64,000 bases of DNA from CAMDPA01 sp963825625. GTDB taxonomy: Bacteria > Pseudomonadota > Alphaproteobacteria > Rhizobiales > Hyphomicrobiaceae. How positions within the stretch are numbered: position 1 is the first letter of the stretch; the number at the start of each line of letters is the position of its first letter. The DNA lies in NCBI GenBank assembly GCA_963825625.1, contig CAWGUF010000037.1, positions 58,988 to 122,987 on the forward strand. Direction: 5' to 3'. Both the position numbers and the translations under genes were made by a program. Below the pieces are notes generated by a model. The model was given only the letters and a program-made list of their open reading frames with translations. It was not told where the DNA came from and did not search any database. Positions 19,526 through 28,415 of the stretch are shown here, piece by piece.

Positions 19526-19577
19526 TTCGGGAAAGGCCCATCGGTGGCCTTTCCCGAAAGCCGAGCTTCCGGCTTTT
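19526..19577 (+). terminator. Tandem hairpins, the second with a T-tract
   Basis: The first stem is TTCGGGAAAGGCC paired with GGCCTTTCCCGAA (19526-19538 with 19546-19558, 7-base loop). The second is AAAGCCG paired with CGGCTTT (19557-19563 with 19570-19576), running into TTTTA. It lies between the small membrane gene and the convergent alpha/beta hydrolase, so it may terminate in both directions. Confidence 0.75.
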
Positions 19578-19585
19578 ATCGTGGA

Positions 19586-20344
19586 TCAGCTGCGCAGGAA
19601 GGCCTCCAGCGAGGAGGCAAGCGCGACGGGTGTCTCATCCATCGGGTAATGGCCTGCGTTGCTCATGACCTCAAGCTCAGCATTAGGATACCAGGTCAAG
19701 TAGGTCGCTTTCATTACATCCGGTGTCAGGCCGACGTCGAATTCGCCAACGATGACTTTAACCGGGAGTGACTTGCCCTTGATCTCGTCGCTGAAGTCGC
19801 CCTGGTGCCAGGCTTCGAAGTAGCCGGCAAAGGCTGCTGGCGTGCCAGGCAAGTTCGGCACGCCGGCGATGCGGTCGATCCATCGTGGAGAGAGGGGTCT
19901 GTTGCCAATCGAAAATCCGACGATGCCGCGTCTGGCCTCCGGATTGTCGACGGCGGCGCGGAACAATGCATTGGTCTCTTCATCCAACGGGACGCCGGAA
20001 GCGGGAACAGGCGTCACTGCCGCAAGTTTCTTCACGCGGCTGGGGGCGTCGGCCAGAATTCTCTGGATGGCCTTGCCGCCCATCGAGTGACCGATCAGGC
20101 TGAAGGACTGAATGCCCAAATGGTCGGCAAGAGCCAGGACATCGGCCGCGATCTCCTCGATGGTGTATGCGCCCATCAGCTCGCGCGATTTGCCGTAACC
20201 GCGATAGGCCGGGAACACGTAGGTGAACTCGGCCGGCGACAGCGCGTTGCGCATCGGATCGTATGTCGTCTCATCGCCGAACCAGCCGTGCAGGCCGATG
20301 ACATGGTGGGGGCCGGTGCCGAACGTCTGATAGCCGAGGGTCAT
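19586..20344 (-). CDS. Alpha/beta hydrolase
   Basis: 252 residues of the alpha/beta hydrolase fold: HGWFGDETTYDPMR is the oxyanion-hole region, GHSMGGK carries nucleophile Ser87, GEFDVGLTPD the acid and NAGHYPMDE the C-terminal histidine. Substrate unknown; esterase or C-C hydrolase are possible. AGGAAGG precedes the ATG at 20344; an upstream in-frame start lacks support. Confidence 0.88.
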   Translation of the reverse strand: MTLGYQTFGTGPHHVIGLHGWFGDETTYDPMRNALSPAEFTYVFPAYRGYGKSRELMGAYTIEEIAADVLALADHLGIQSFSLIGHSMGGKAIQRILADAPSRVKKLAAVTPVPASGVPLDEETNALFRAAVDNPEARRGIVGFSIGNRPLSPRWIDRIAGVPNLPGTPAAFAGYFEAWHQGDFSDEIKGKSLPVKVIVGEFDVGLTPDVMKATYLTWYPNAELEVMSNAGHYPMDETPVALASSLEAFLRS

Positions 20345-20527
20345 CTCTATACATCCTTCCTGGGTGGCGTCTCGTCGTGGCGGCACTCTGGCACAGGCTG
20401 GCGTGCGGTGCGAGAGGCCGCGATCCCGTCAAAGATGCTTGCAAAGTCATTCCGGAGTGGCGTTCATCGCGCCTTAGTTGACAGGTGGTTGCTGCACGGC
20501 TGGTGTCAATTAAGGTGCGACGCCACA

Positions 20528-20606
20528 CTAGTGTAGCGCACCTGACGTTTGGTACCCGCTTGGCGCTCGCCTCGAGACCAAACGTCAGGTGCAAAAGCTA
20601 CACTAG
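20528..20606. repeat. Long bulged palindrome, copy 1
   Basis: The outer arms are CTAGTGTAGC (20528-20537) and GCTACACTAG (20597-20606). The inner arms are GCACCTGACGTTTGGT (20538-20553) and ACCAAACGTCAGGTGC (20577-20592). The only asymmetry is a four-base AAAA bulge on the right arm. The loop is 23 bases. It can form a 26-bp stem in DNA or RNA. Confidence 0.85.
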
Positions 20607-20619
20607 AAACATAATCTTG

Positions 20620-20696
20620 CTAGTGCTCCTTATGGTTCTGACATTTGCTCTCAATGGTGCGGAACCGGGAATCAAATGTCAGAACCGGAGCACTAG
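20620..20696. repeat. Long bulged palindrome, copy 2 with different inner sequence
   Basis: The outer arms are CTAGTGCTCC (20620-20629) and GGAGCACTAG (20687-20696). The inner arms are GGTTCTGACATTTG (20634-20647) and CAAATGTCAGAACC (20673-20686), with a four-base TTAT bulge on the left arm and a 25-base loop. The same plan as copy 1 (10-bp outer arm starting CTAGTG, four-base bulge, inner stem) but largely different bases. Thirteen bases separate the two. Confidence 0.85.
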
Positions 20697-20793
20697 GAGC
20701 AAGACAGAGATTCGAAGATGCCGGGCCCCGGCCCCGCTCAGCGTGCAGCAGCAGCTTGCATCAGTGTTCTGCAACCAATTGGAGACAGCGGAG

Positions 20794-21616
20794 ATGCTGA
20801 AACTCTATACGGCCCGCAATTCCATCTGCACCCAGAAAGTGTTCATCACACTGGCGGAGAAGGGGCTCGACTACGACACACACGATATCAACCTGTTCAT
20901 CAATGAGCAGTACACGCCTGAATATCTCAAGATCAATCCGAAGGGTGTGGTGCCGGCGCTCGATCACGATGGCAGGATCGTGACGGAGTTGACGCTGATC
21001 TGCGAATATCTGGACGATGTGTTTCCCAGTCCGATGCTGATTCCTGCCGATCCCTATCTGCGCACGAAGATGCGCATGTGGTCGAAGGCGGTGGATGAGG
21101 GCCTGTTCGAGGCGACACGCGAGCTCAGTTTTTCCGCCATGTTCCGCGAGAAAATGCGGGACATGACGCCGGAGCAGCGCGAAGGCCGGTTCCGGAATGT
21201 TGGCAATCCGGGAAAGCGTGCCAGGTTCGAGTTCGACCTACGAGCACGGGGTGGAATTGCCGTTCGTGCTCGCCGGGATCGCGGCCTGGGAGGTTGCGTT
21301 TCGCGACATGGAACGGGTGTTGTCGGAGGGCGGCTTCACGACACGGCACTGGCTCGTCGGTGATCGCATGACGCTGGCGGACATCAATCTGATGCCGTTC
21401 GTCGCCAGGCTTGCGTATCTGAAGCTGCTCGATCTGTGGATCGAGGATCGGCCGCGGGTGCAAGCGTGGTGGAGACGGGTGCAGGAGCAGCAAAGCTTCA
21501 TCGACTGCGTGCCCGGCCGGCTGGCGGCTGACGAGCTAGCCGCCATGGGTACGTTCGGCACCCGGATCAGGGACCGGGTCGGCGAGCGGCGGCGGGAGTA
21601 TCTGGCTGCGCTATAG
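20794..21616 (+). pseudogene. Glutathione S-transferase family protein (one frameshift)
   Basis: A thioredoxin-fold N-terminal domain (MLKLYTARNSICTQKVFITLAEKGLDY, INPKGVVPALDHDG) identifies a GST. The alpha-helical C-terminal domain (MERVLSEGGFTTRHWLVGDRMTLADINLMPFVARL) is in a different frame. Dropping one base near 21231-21233 joins them as ARFESTYEHGVELPF, about 273 residues. Both halves are conserved, so the lesion is recent or a sequence error. The ATG at 20794 follows GGAGACAGCGGAG. Confidence 0.85.
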
Positions 21617-21661
21617 TCTTGCGAAACCCGATTGCACCGATCGAGCCCGAGGAGCTACGTC

Positions 21662-22783
21662 ATGGCAGCGCAAAACCATCCGCCATTCAGGGCCGAGGTT
21701 GTCGGCAGTCTTCTCAGGCCCGAAGCAATCCACGATGCGCGGCGCGCACGTGCGGAGGGGCGGGTCAGCGGCGAGGAGTTGTGGGGCGTAGAGGCGCGCG
21801 CTATCGAGGAGGCAGTGGCGATGCAGCGCGACGCCGGCCTCCCCGTCTGTACGGATGGGGAGATGCACCGCCGCCACTGGTTCATGGACTTCATCGAGCG
21901 CATCGACGGCGTCGGCTTCGAAGGCGGGTTGCCGACGCGATTCCACAACGAGGCCGGTGATATCGAGTTCGCGCCGCCTCGCGTTGTCGTCACGGGTCGG
22001 CTGAGGCGCTGCCAGCCGCTCGCGGTGCACCATTTCGCGGCACTGAAGCCGGTTGCCGATCGCGCCGGTCTCGTTGCCAAGCAGCCGGTCCCCTCACCGA
22101 CGATCCTGCATTTCCGCGGTGGGCGGGCAGCTATCGACAAGGCGGCCTATCCCGAAATCGAAGACTTTTTTGCGGATCTGGCCCAGGTCTATCGGGAGGA
22201 GATCGGCGCTCTTTATGACGCAGGCTGCCGCTATGTTCAGATCGACGAGACGAACCTGCCGTTCCTGTGCGATCCGGCGCTACGCAAGAACGTGGTTGCG
22301 ATCGGGGAGAATCCAGACCAGCTGCCGGCGCGATACGTCCGTTTGCTGAACGACTGCCTGCGCGATGTGCCTGACGATATGACGGTGGGAATGCACATGT
22401 GCCGGGGCAATCACGAAAGCAGCTGGGTGGCGGATGGTGGCTACGATCCTGTGGCAGAGCTGGCGTTCTCGGCCGTCAATGTCGATGTTCTGTTGCTCGA
22501 ATACGACAGCCCGCGTGCGGGCAGCTTCGCGCCGCTCAAGTATTTGAGCAAGGACAAGGTTGCGGTGCTGGGTCTTGTGACAACCAAGAAGGGCAGACTC
22601 GAATCGAAAGACGAGATCAAGCGGCGTATCGAGGAGGCGGCGAATGTCGTGCCGTTGGCGCAGCTGGCGCTGAGCCCGCAGTGCGGGTTCGCCAGCACGA
22701 TCAAGGGCAATGCGCTGACCGCGGACGAGCAGCGGCGCAAACTGGAGCTCGTCGTCGAGGTGGCGCAGGAGGTGTGGGGTTGA
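21662..22783 (+). CDS. Cobalamin-independent methionine synthase C-terminal-like protein (MetE/YxjG type)
   Basis: 373 residues matching only the catalytic C-terminal barrel of MetE. The zinc ligands are visible as His245 and Cys247 (MHMCRGN) and Cys341 (SPQCGF), and YVQIDETNLPFLCDP is the substrate-side motif. Such stand-alone proteins may transfer methyl groups from other donors than methyltetrahydrofolate. The ATG at 21662 has GAGGAG upstream. A second, diverged relative lies at 41.9 kb. Confidence 0.87.
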   Translation: MAAQNHPPFRAEVVGSLLRPEAIHDARRARAEGRVSGEELWGVEARAIEEAVAMQRDAGLPVCTDGEMHRRHWFMDFIERIDGVGFEGGLPTRFHNEAGDIEFAPPRVVVTGRLRRCQPLAVHHFAALKPVADRAGLVAKQPVPSPTILHFRGGRAAIDKAAYPEIEDFFADLAQVYREEIGALYDAGCRYVQIDETNLPFLCDPALRKNVVAIGENPDQLPARYVRLLNDCLRDVPDDMTVGMHMCRGNHESSWVADGGYDPVAELAFSAVNVDVLLLEYDSPRAGSFAPLKYLSKDKVAVLGLVTTKKGRLESKDEIKRRIEEAANVVPLAQLALSPQCGFASTIKGNALTADEQRRKLELVVEVAQEVWG

Positions 22784-22809
22784 GGCGCGGCGTCAGTCGT
22801 GGCGGGCAG

Positions 22810-23169
22810 ATGGGCAAGGGGATGAATTCGGGCCGGTTCAGCGTGGCAATTGCTGTGGTGTGGGCGGGCCTCGTGACGTCAAGCGGGAGCGCGCTCGGCG
22901 CGAGCGAGCTGGAGAAAGGGCGCGCGCTCGCGGAACGGCTTTGCGCGACCTGCCATATGAACGAGGGGCAAGGGGAAAAGCAGGGAGCGATGGGGATACC
23001 GTCGTTTCGTGCGGTGGCCAATCGGCAAGGGCAGACGCACGAGGCGATCGTGCAATGGCTGAGATCCGCGCCCGCGATGATGCCGGATCACAAGCTGACC
23101 TGGGATGAAGCCGACGCACTGGCCGATTTCATTGTTTCGCTCAAGGGGACCCAGCCGCCCGTACGCTGA
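22810..23169 (+). CDS. Exported class I c-type cytochrome
   Basis: 119 residues: a signal peptide (cut near ALGASEL), one haem-binding CATCH motif at about residue 46 and an axial-ligand methionine probably in PAMMPDHKLT. It resembles small periplasmic monohaem cytochromes; the partner is unknown. It follows the MetE-like gene by 26 bases and converges on sdhA. The start may be 22822 instead of 22810. Confidence 0.85.
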   Translation: MGKGMNSGRFSVAIAVVWAGLVTSSGSALGASELEKGRALAERLCATCHMNEGQGEKQGAMGIPSFRAVANRQGQTHEAIVQWLRSAPAMMPDHKLTWDEADALADFIVSLKGTQPPVR

Positions 23170-23247
23170 CGATAGAGGCGGCTGGCGCGTTGTCGTGTCC
23201 AAGCTGCTCCAGCGGCGCGGAACCGGTCCTGGGGCAGGATTATCGGA

Positions 23248-25095
23248 TCAGTAGGTTCGCGCCTTGGGCGGGATGTAGTTGATCTCGTTGGTCATTGTGA
23301 AGGTGTGCACCGGGCGATAGTCAAGTTGGACGCTGCAGGTCTTGTCGTCCGCCCAAGTCAGCGTGTGCTTCATCCAATTGACGTCGTCGCGTTCCGTATA
23401 ATCCTCACGGGCGTGGCTGCCGCGGCTTTCCTTGCGATTGGCCGCGCCTACCATGGTCACCGCGGCCTGGCTGATAAGGTTGTCGTACTCCAGGGTCTCG
23501 ATCAGATCGGAATTCCAGATCAACGAGCGATCCTGGACGCGGATGTCGCCGGAACCTTTCCAGACCTGCTCGATCAGCTTGACGCCTTCATCCAGCACCG
23601 GTCCGTCGCGGAAGACGGCACAATTGTTCTGCATCACGCGCTGCATGCGGAGGCGCAACTCGGCCGTCGGCGTGCCGCCTGATGCGTGGCGGAATTGGTC
23701 GAGACGAGACAATGCGAGTTCGGCTGAGTTTTTCGGCAATTCCTGATGCGAGGTGCCCGCCTCGACGGTCTCGGCGCATCGTAGGCCCGCGGCGCGGCCG
23801 AACACGACGAGGTCGATCAGCGAATTGGAGCCGAGGCGATTGGCGCCATGCACCGACACGCATGCGGCCTCACCGAGCGCCATCAGTCCCGGCACCACAT
23901 AGTCTGGATTGCCGTCTTTCAGGGTCAGCACCTCGCCGTGATAGTTCGTTGGAATGCCACCCATGTTGTAATGCACTGTCGGCAGGACGGGGATCGGCTG
24001 GCGGCGCAGGTCGACGCCTGCGAAGACCTTGGCGTTCTCGGTTATGCCGGGGAGCCGTTCTGCGAGGATGGCCGGATCGAGGTGGTCAAGGTGCAGGAAG
24101 ATGTGATCCTTCTGAGGGCCGACGCCGCGGCCTTCGCGGATCTCGATGGTCATGCAGCGTGAGACAACGTCGCGGGAGGCGAGGTCCTTGAAGTTGGGGG
24201 CATAGCGCTCCATGAAGCGCTCACCTTCCGCGTTGGTCAGGTAGCCGCCCTCGCCGCGTGCGCCTTCCGTTATGAGGACGCCGGCACCGTAAATGCCGGT
24301 GGGGTGGAACTGCACGAACTCCATGTCCTGCAGCGGCAGGCCGGCGCGCAGCACCATGGCGTTACCGTCGCCGGTGCAGGTGTGGGCGGAGGTGCAGGAG
24401 AAGTAGGCGCGGCCATAGCCGCCGGTCGCCAGAATCGTTTTCTTGGCGCGGAAGCGATGTATAGTACCGTCTTCCATGGACATGGCGATGACGCCGCGGC
24501 AGACGCCTTCGGAATCCATGATCAGGTCAATGGCGAAGAATTCGATGAAGAATTCGGCCGAATAGCGCAGCGACTGGCCATAAAGCGTGTGCAGCATCGC
24601 GTGGCCGGTGCGGTCTGCGGCCGCGCAGGTCCGCTGGGCGGGGGGGCCTTCACCGAACTCCGTCGTCATGCCGCCGAATGGTCGCTGATAAATGCGACCG
24701 TCGTCGGTACGTGAGAACGGCACGCCATAGTGCTCGAGCTCGTAGACCGACTCGACGGCGTTGCGGCACAGATATTCGATTGCGTCCTGATCGCCCAGCC
24801 AATCGGCACCCTTGACGGTATCGAACATGTGCCAACGCCAGTTGTCCGGTCCCATGTTGCCAAGGGCGGCTGCGACCCCGCCCTGAGCAGCCACGGTGTG
24901 GGAGCGGGTCGGAAAAACCTTGGTGATGCAGGCTGTCTTGAGACCTGCTTCGGCCGCGCCCAGTGTGGCCCTCAGGCCGGAGCCGCCAGCGCCGACCACG
25001 ATCACGTCATAGGTATGATCGGTGATCGGGTAGGCCTTGCCATTGACGGCAGGCTTGGCGACGCCGTTGCCGGATGATGTCGATGTTTCTGCCAT
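23248..25095 (-). CDS. sdhA: Succinate dehydrogenase flavoprotein subunit
   Basis: 615 residues; oxidises succinate to fumarate in complex II on the cytoplasmic face. FAD fold DVIVVGAGGSGLRATLG, the SHTVAAQGGV histidyl-FAD region, active-site HPTGIYGAGVLITEGARGEGG and the C-terminal KDKTCSVQLDYRPVHTFT-like end are all present. Five bases after sdhD. Unusually, no sdhB follows; the next gene downstream is the convergent cytochrome c. Confidence 0.97.
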   Translation of the reverse strand: MAETSTSSGNGVAKPAVNGKAYPITDHTYDVIVVGAGGSGLRATLGAAEAGLKTACITKVFPTRSHTVAAQGGVAAALGNMGPDNWRWHMFDTVKGADWLGDQDAIEYLCRNAVESVYELEHYGVPFSRTDDGRIYQRPFGGMTTEFGEGPPAQRTCAAADRTGHAMLHTLYGQSLRYSAEFFIEFFAIDLIMDSEGVCRGVIAMSMEDGTIHRFRAKKTILATGGYGRAYFSCTSAHTCTGDGNAMVLRAGLPLQDMEFVQFHPTGIYGAGVLITEGARGEGGYLTNAEGERFMERYAPNFKDLASRDVVSRCMTIEIREGRGVGPQKDHIFLHLDHLDPAILAERLPGITENAKVFAGVDLRRQPIPVLPTVHYNMGGIPTNYHGEVLTLKDGNPDYVVPGLMALGEAACVSVHGANRLGSNSLIDLVVFGRAAGLRCAETVEAGTSHQELPKNSAELALSRLDQFRHASGGTPTAELRLRMQRVMQNNCAVFRDGPVLDEGVKLIEQVWKGSGDIRVQDRSLIWNSDLIETLEYDNLISQAAVTMVGAANRKESRGSHAREDYTERDDVNWMKHTLTWADDKTCSVQLDYRPVHTFTMTNEINYIPPKARTY

Positions 25096-25100
25096 GGATG

Positions 25101-25493
25101 TCAGGCCCCGAAGCTGAGCTTGAGCAGCGCGAACACGGATACGGCGCCGACAGCGATTGCGAAGAAGGTGTTGAGCATGAGGAGCACGATTTTGCTGCCC
25201 TCGCCGTGGATATAGTCCTCGATGATGACCTGCATGCCGAGCCGCATGTGGATGACGGCTGAAACGATGAACAGAAGCATCAGGAGGGCGATGATCGGGT
25301 GCGACAGCACTGGCCGGACAACGCTGTAATCGCTGCCGGCGAGGAAGGCGACAAGGGCCACGAAGACGGGCGTCAGCAGCAGATTGGATACGGCGGTCAG
25401 GCGCTGGCGCCAGAAATGCTCGGTTCCCTCCTTGGCACTGCCCAGGCGCCGGACGTTCTTCAGCGGCGTTCGCATCTTATTGGTGATTGCCAT
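25101..25493 (-). CDS. sdhD: Succinate dehydrogenase membrane anchor subunit
   Basis: 130 residues with three hydrophobic helices. The family motif HMRLGMQVIIEDYIHGEGSKI carries the haem/quinone-site histidine and Asp-Tyr pair. Lies four bases after sdhC and before sdhA. Confidence 0.94.
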   Translation of the reverse strand: MAITNKMRTPLKNVRRLGSAKEGTEHFWRQRLTAVSNLLLTPVFVALVAFLAGSDYSVVRPVLSHPIIALLMLLFIVSAVIHMRLGMQVIIEDYIHGEGSKIVLLMLNTFFAIAVGAVSVFALLKLSFGA

Positions 25494-25497
25494 GATG

Positions 25498-25917
25498 TCA
25501 GATCCAGCCCTTCAAGTGCAGCACGACGGCCCAGATCGTCGCCGTGATCAGAAGCGAACCGATTATTGTGGCCCAGGACAGGGCATTGACGGTGGGGAGC
25601 TCGAAGCCGCGACCGGTGTCCCAGATGAAGTGGCGAATTCCGCCGAGGGCATGATGGACCAGGGCCCAGGTATACCCGGCCAGAACCACAAGGCCGAGGG
25701 GAGAGCCGAGCAGGCCGTTGACGGTATCGAAACTGGCGCGTCCAGAGGAGGCGGCGAAAAGCCAGCAGGCGAGAATTATAGTGCCGAAGTAGAGAGCAGT
25801 GCCGGTGATGCGATGTATGATAGACATCACCATGTTTATGAGCGGGGAATAAATTTGCAGGTGCGGCGATAGCGGTCTTGGCCTGGCGGCCTTCCGTGCG
25901 GTGTCGGCTTGCGCCAT
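25498..25917 (-). CDS. sdhC: Succinate dehydrogenase cytochrome b556 subunit
   Basis: 139 residues with three helices. RPLSPHLQIYSPLINMVMSIIHRITG is the quinone-site signature and HHALGGIRHFIWDTG holds the haem-ligand histidine. The start is set by a strong GAGGAGAAGG ribosome site. First gene of sdhCDA. Confidence 0.95.
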   Translation of the reverse strand: MAQADTARKAARPRPLSPHLQIYSPLINMVMSIIHRITGTALYFGTIILACWLFAASSGRASFDTVNGLLGSPLGLVVLAGYTWALVHHALGGIRHFIWDTGRGFELPTVNALSWATIIGSLLITATIWAVVLHLKGWI

Positions 25918-26147
25918 CGGAACCTTCTCCTCAAGCTGTCATATCGGCAGATGCGGTATAACGTGGCGTCGCGGCTACCGCAACGGATCGGTCGTTTCTG
26001 CGGGGTGGGTGACGGCGCGGCGTCCGGGCGCATGCGGCAGGCGATCGGGCCGCGGCGGCGAGAAGCCGTTGCATTCATCGGGAAACGCCAGCCATCGCGT
26101 AGCCGGCGCGCTCGCTAAGGCTGGGGTAAGCGCGGGGAGGCGTTGGG

Positions 26148-27122
26148 TCAAACCAAGGCTTCGACGATCGACTTGCCAAGCATGGTACCGCTATCAAAAG
26201 CGTGCTCAGCCAGCCGGCCACGGCACCAGTCGCCGCCAACGCCGACCATATGCTCCCGAGAGAACATGAAGGTATCGCCAAGCGCGGTGTCGACCAGTCC
26301 ATGCCGCCAGAGATGGGCTACCATTTGAGCAGGGCGGACGGGCGGCAGGCTCAGCGCGTGACTGACCTCAGCCCACAACTCCTCCGCAATCGTCTCCGGC
26401 TCGACGTCCTCGGTCTGGCGCGACCACTCCTGGCCGGCATGGACAACTATGTGATCGCCGCCTGCGATCCGGCCTGGCTTTGAGTTGTTGCGCGTGACCC
26501 AGCGCACGATCTGCGACATGTCCGAGAAAACGTCCTGGTCGGGTAGTATTTTCTGGTCGAGGCGGACCATCAAGGCCCAGCATGGGACCATCCGAACCCG
26601 GGCGAGTGGATCACAGAGCTCGGGCAGGCGTCCCAGCAGCAGCTGGGCCTCAGGCGCCGGGACTGCGACCGCGACGGCGGCAAAGGGACCGGCCGAGGTT
26701 TCGTCGTCGAACCAGAGGTGCCAGGCTTTATCGTCGCGCTGCAGGGTGTGTACGCGGCGGCCGAATGTCATCCTGACGCTTTCCGCCAGGGGGCGGACCA
26801 TCGACGACATGCCCGGCGTGCCGACATACCAAGGCAGCATCTGGCCTTCGCCTTCCTCGCCGCTCGAGCCGCGTGGCGTCCACCTGGTGGCGTAGCCGCT
26901 GGCGACCATCTCATTGAGGTAGGCCTTGAAGCGCTCGTTGCGGGCCGTGACGTATTGTGCGCCATGGTCGAATGGCACGAGGCCCAACCGGGCCGTTCCC
27001 ATCCGTCCGCCAACTACGCGATCCTGCTCGAAAAGCTCAACGTAAAAGCCGGCGCGCCTGAGCACCCTGGCACAGGCCAGGCCAGTCAATCCTGCTCCAA
27101 TAATCGCGACCCGCTGTGTCAC
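26148..27122 (-). CDS. FAD-dependent amine-oxidase/renalase-like oxidoreductase
   Basis: 324 residues. The N-terminal GAGLTGLACARVLRRAG and RVVGGRMGTARL are the FAD/GR2 fold, FDHGAQYVTAR is the renalase-family block, and GVGGDWCRGRLAEHAFDSG is the C-terminal FAD motif. Likely a flavin oxidoreductase of unknown substrate. GTG start. It stands between sdhC and mch and is not clearly linked to either. Confidence 0.85.
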   Translation of the reverse strand: MTQRVAIIGAGLTGLACARVLRRAGFYVELFEQDRVVGGRMGTARLGLVPFDHGAQYVTARNERFKAYLNEMVASGYATRWTPRGSSGEEGEGQMLPWYVGTPGMSSMVRPLAESVRMTFGRRVHTLQRDDKAWHLWFDDETSAGPFAAVAVAVPAPEAQLLLGRLPELCDPLARVRMVPCWALMVRLDQKILPDQDVFSDMSQIVRWVTRNNSKPGRIAGGDHIVVHAGQEWSRQTEDVEPETIAEELWAEVSHALSLPPVRPAQMVAHLWRHGLVDTALGDTFMFSREHMVGVGGDWCRGRLAEHAFDSGTMLGKSIVEALV

Positions 27123-27350
27123 CGGTGAGCTCTGACGGGGTATGGAGCCGCTGATCCCCGTTTGGATCGATGGTTCGGAAGGTTGTAGCGGCGGCTCGAT
27201 TGGGTGCCCAATACTTCAGCAAAGGATAATACAATTCGTTAACCTGACAGGTAAAGGTGTTTCTGCGGTTTGACGAAGTATTTCTGGGGGCACAGGTGGT
27301 TGATCACAATGTCTGTTTCCATCCCGGAAATGGGCACTGGGGTATCGCGG

Positions 27351-28415
27351 TCATGTCGGCAGGAGCAGCCAGAGGTCCAGGTCCAGGATGACGGCAGGAT
27401 CGAAGTCCGTCGAGCCGGCAGGGCTTGCACGAGGGAAGTCGGCCGATGCCTTGTCCTTGAGGGCTGTGAAGCGTACCCGCAGTGCTCCGACGTCGGATCG
27501 GTGTGGCAGTGCGGCGGTTTCGATAATCTCGGACCAGGCATATATCGTGTCGCCGGCGAAGCAGGGGGCGACGTGCTTGCCGCCATTGATGGCGGCGATG
27601 TGGAACGCATTTGCGAGACCGTTGAACGACAAGGCACGGACTACCGACATCACGACGCCACCATAGACCAGCCGCTGGCCGAAGCGGCCCTGGCTCTCGA
27701 CGTGGTGGTTGAAGTGTACTCTGGCCGTGTTCTGGTACAGTCGGGTGGCGAGCTGGTGCTCGGCTTCCTCGATCGTGATGCCGTCAGCGTGGTCGATACG
27801 CTCGCCGGTCGTGTAGTCGGCGAACCGATGAGACGATCCGGCTGCATCGAAGTCGTATGAGCCCGGACTGATGCGCGGGATCAACGTTGCCAATGTATCG
27901 GGTGAGACGCGCCCGGCCAGGGTGGGCACGTGCGGAACCGGCGGCGGGGCGGCGGGATCCCGTTTTCTGACCATCACCCAGCGCACGTAGTCCAGCACAG
28001 TGGTGCCATTCTGATTGCGACCGGTGGTCCTGACGTAGGCAACGCCCGACTGACGGTTCGAATTCTCGCGCAAGCCTATGACTTCGGAGGACGCCGATAG
28101 CGTATCCCCGGGAAAAACGGGGGCAAGAAACCGACACTCGGCATATCCCAGATTTGCGATGGCATTCAGCGAGATGTCGGGCACCGACTTGCCGAAGACG
28201 ATGTGGAAGACGAGCAGATCGTCGACAGGGCTGCGCGAATAGCCGATGGCGCGGGCAAAAACGTCCGAAGACTGCACCGCGAACCGGCTGCCATAAAGGG
28301 CCTGGTACAGCGCGACATCGCCGGTCGTTATGGTGCGGGGGGTGGCATGCTGGATCACCTGGCCAAGGCTGAAATCCTCGAAGTAGTTGCCGGTACTGGT
28401 TTTGAGCGAGCTCAA
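27351..28415 (-). CDS. mch: Mesaconyl-CoA hydratase (MaoC family)
   Basis: 354 residues with two hot-dog MaoC-like halves. Mesaconyl-CoA hydratase converts mesaconyl-CoA and beta-methylmalyl-CoA in the ethylmalonyl-CoA pathway of acetate assimilation. GNYFEDFSLGQVIQHATPRTITTGD and the RLVYGGVVMSVVRALSFNGLANAF block are typical. Its start overlaps the stop of the lyase gene by four bases (ATGA), so the two are translationally coupled and act in sequence. Confidence 0.88.
   Translation of the reverse strand: MSSLKTSTGNYFEDFSLGQVIQHATPRTITTGDVALYQALYGSRFAVQSSDVFARAIGYSRSPVDDLLVFHIVFGKSVPDISLNAIANLGYAECRFLAPVFPGDTLSASSEVIGLRENSNRQSGVAYVRTTGRNQNGTTVLDYVRWVMVRKRDPAAPPPVPHVPTLAGRVSPDTLATLIPRISPGSYDFDAAGSSHRFADYTTGERIDHADGITIEEAEHQLATRLYQNTARVHFNHHVESQGRFGQRLVYGGVVMSVVRALSFNGLANAFHIAAINGGKHVAPCFAGDTIYAWSEIIETAALPHRSDVGALRVRFTALKDKASADFPRASPAGSTDFDPAVILDLDLWLLLPT

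Larger units (their letters stand above)
20345..20793. other. 449-base intergenic region holding two long bulged palindromes
   Basis: Lies between the divergent hydrolase and GST genes. No coding potential is apparent. Its middle is filled by the palindrome pair listed separately; the flanks show nothing distinctive. Confidence 0.6.
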
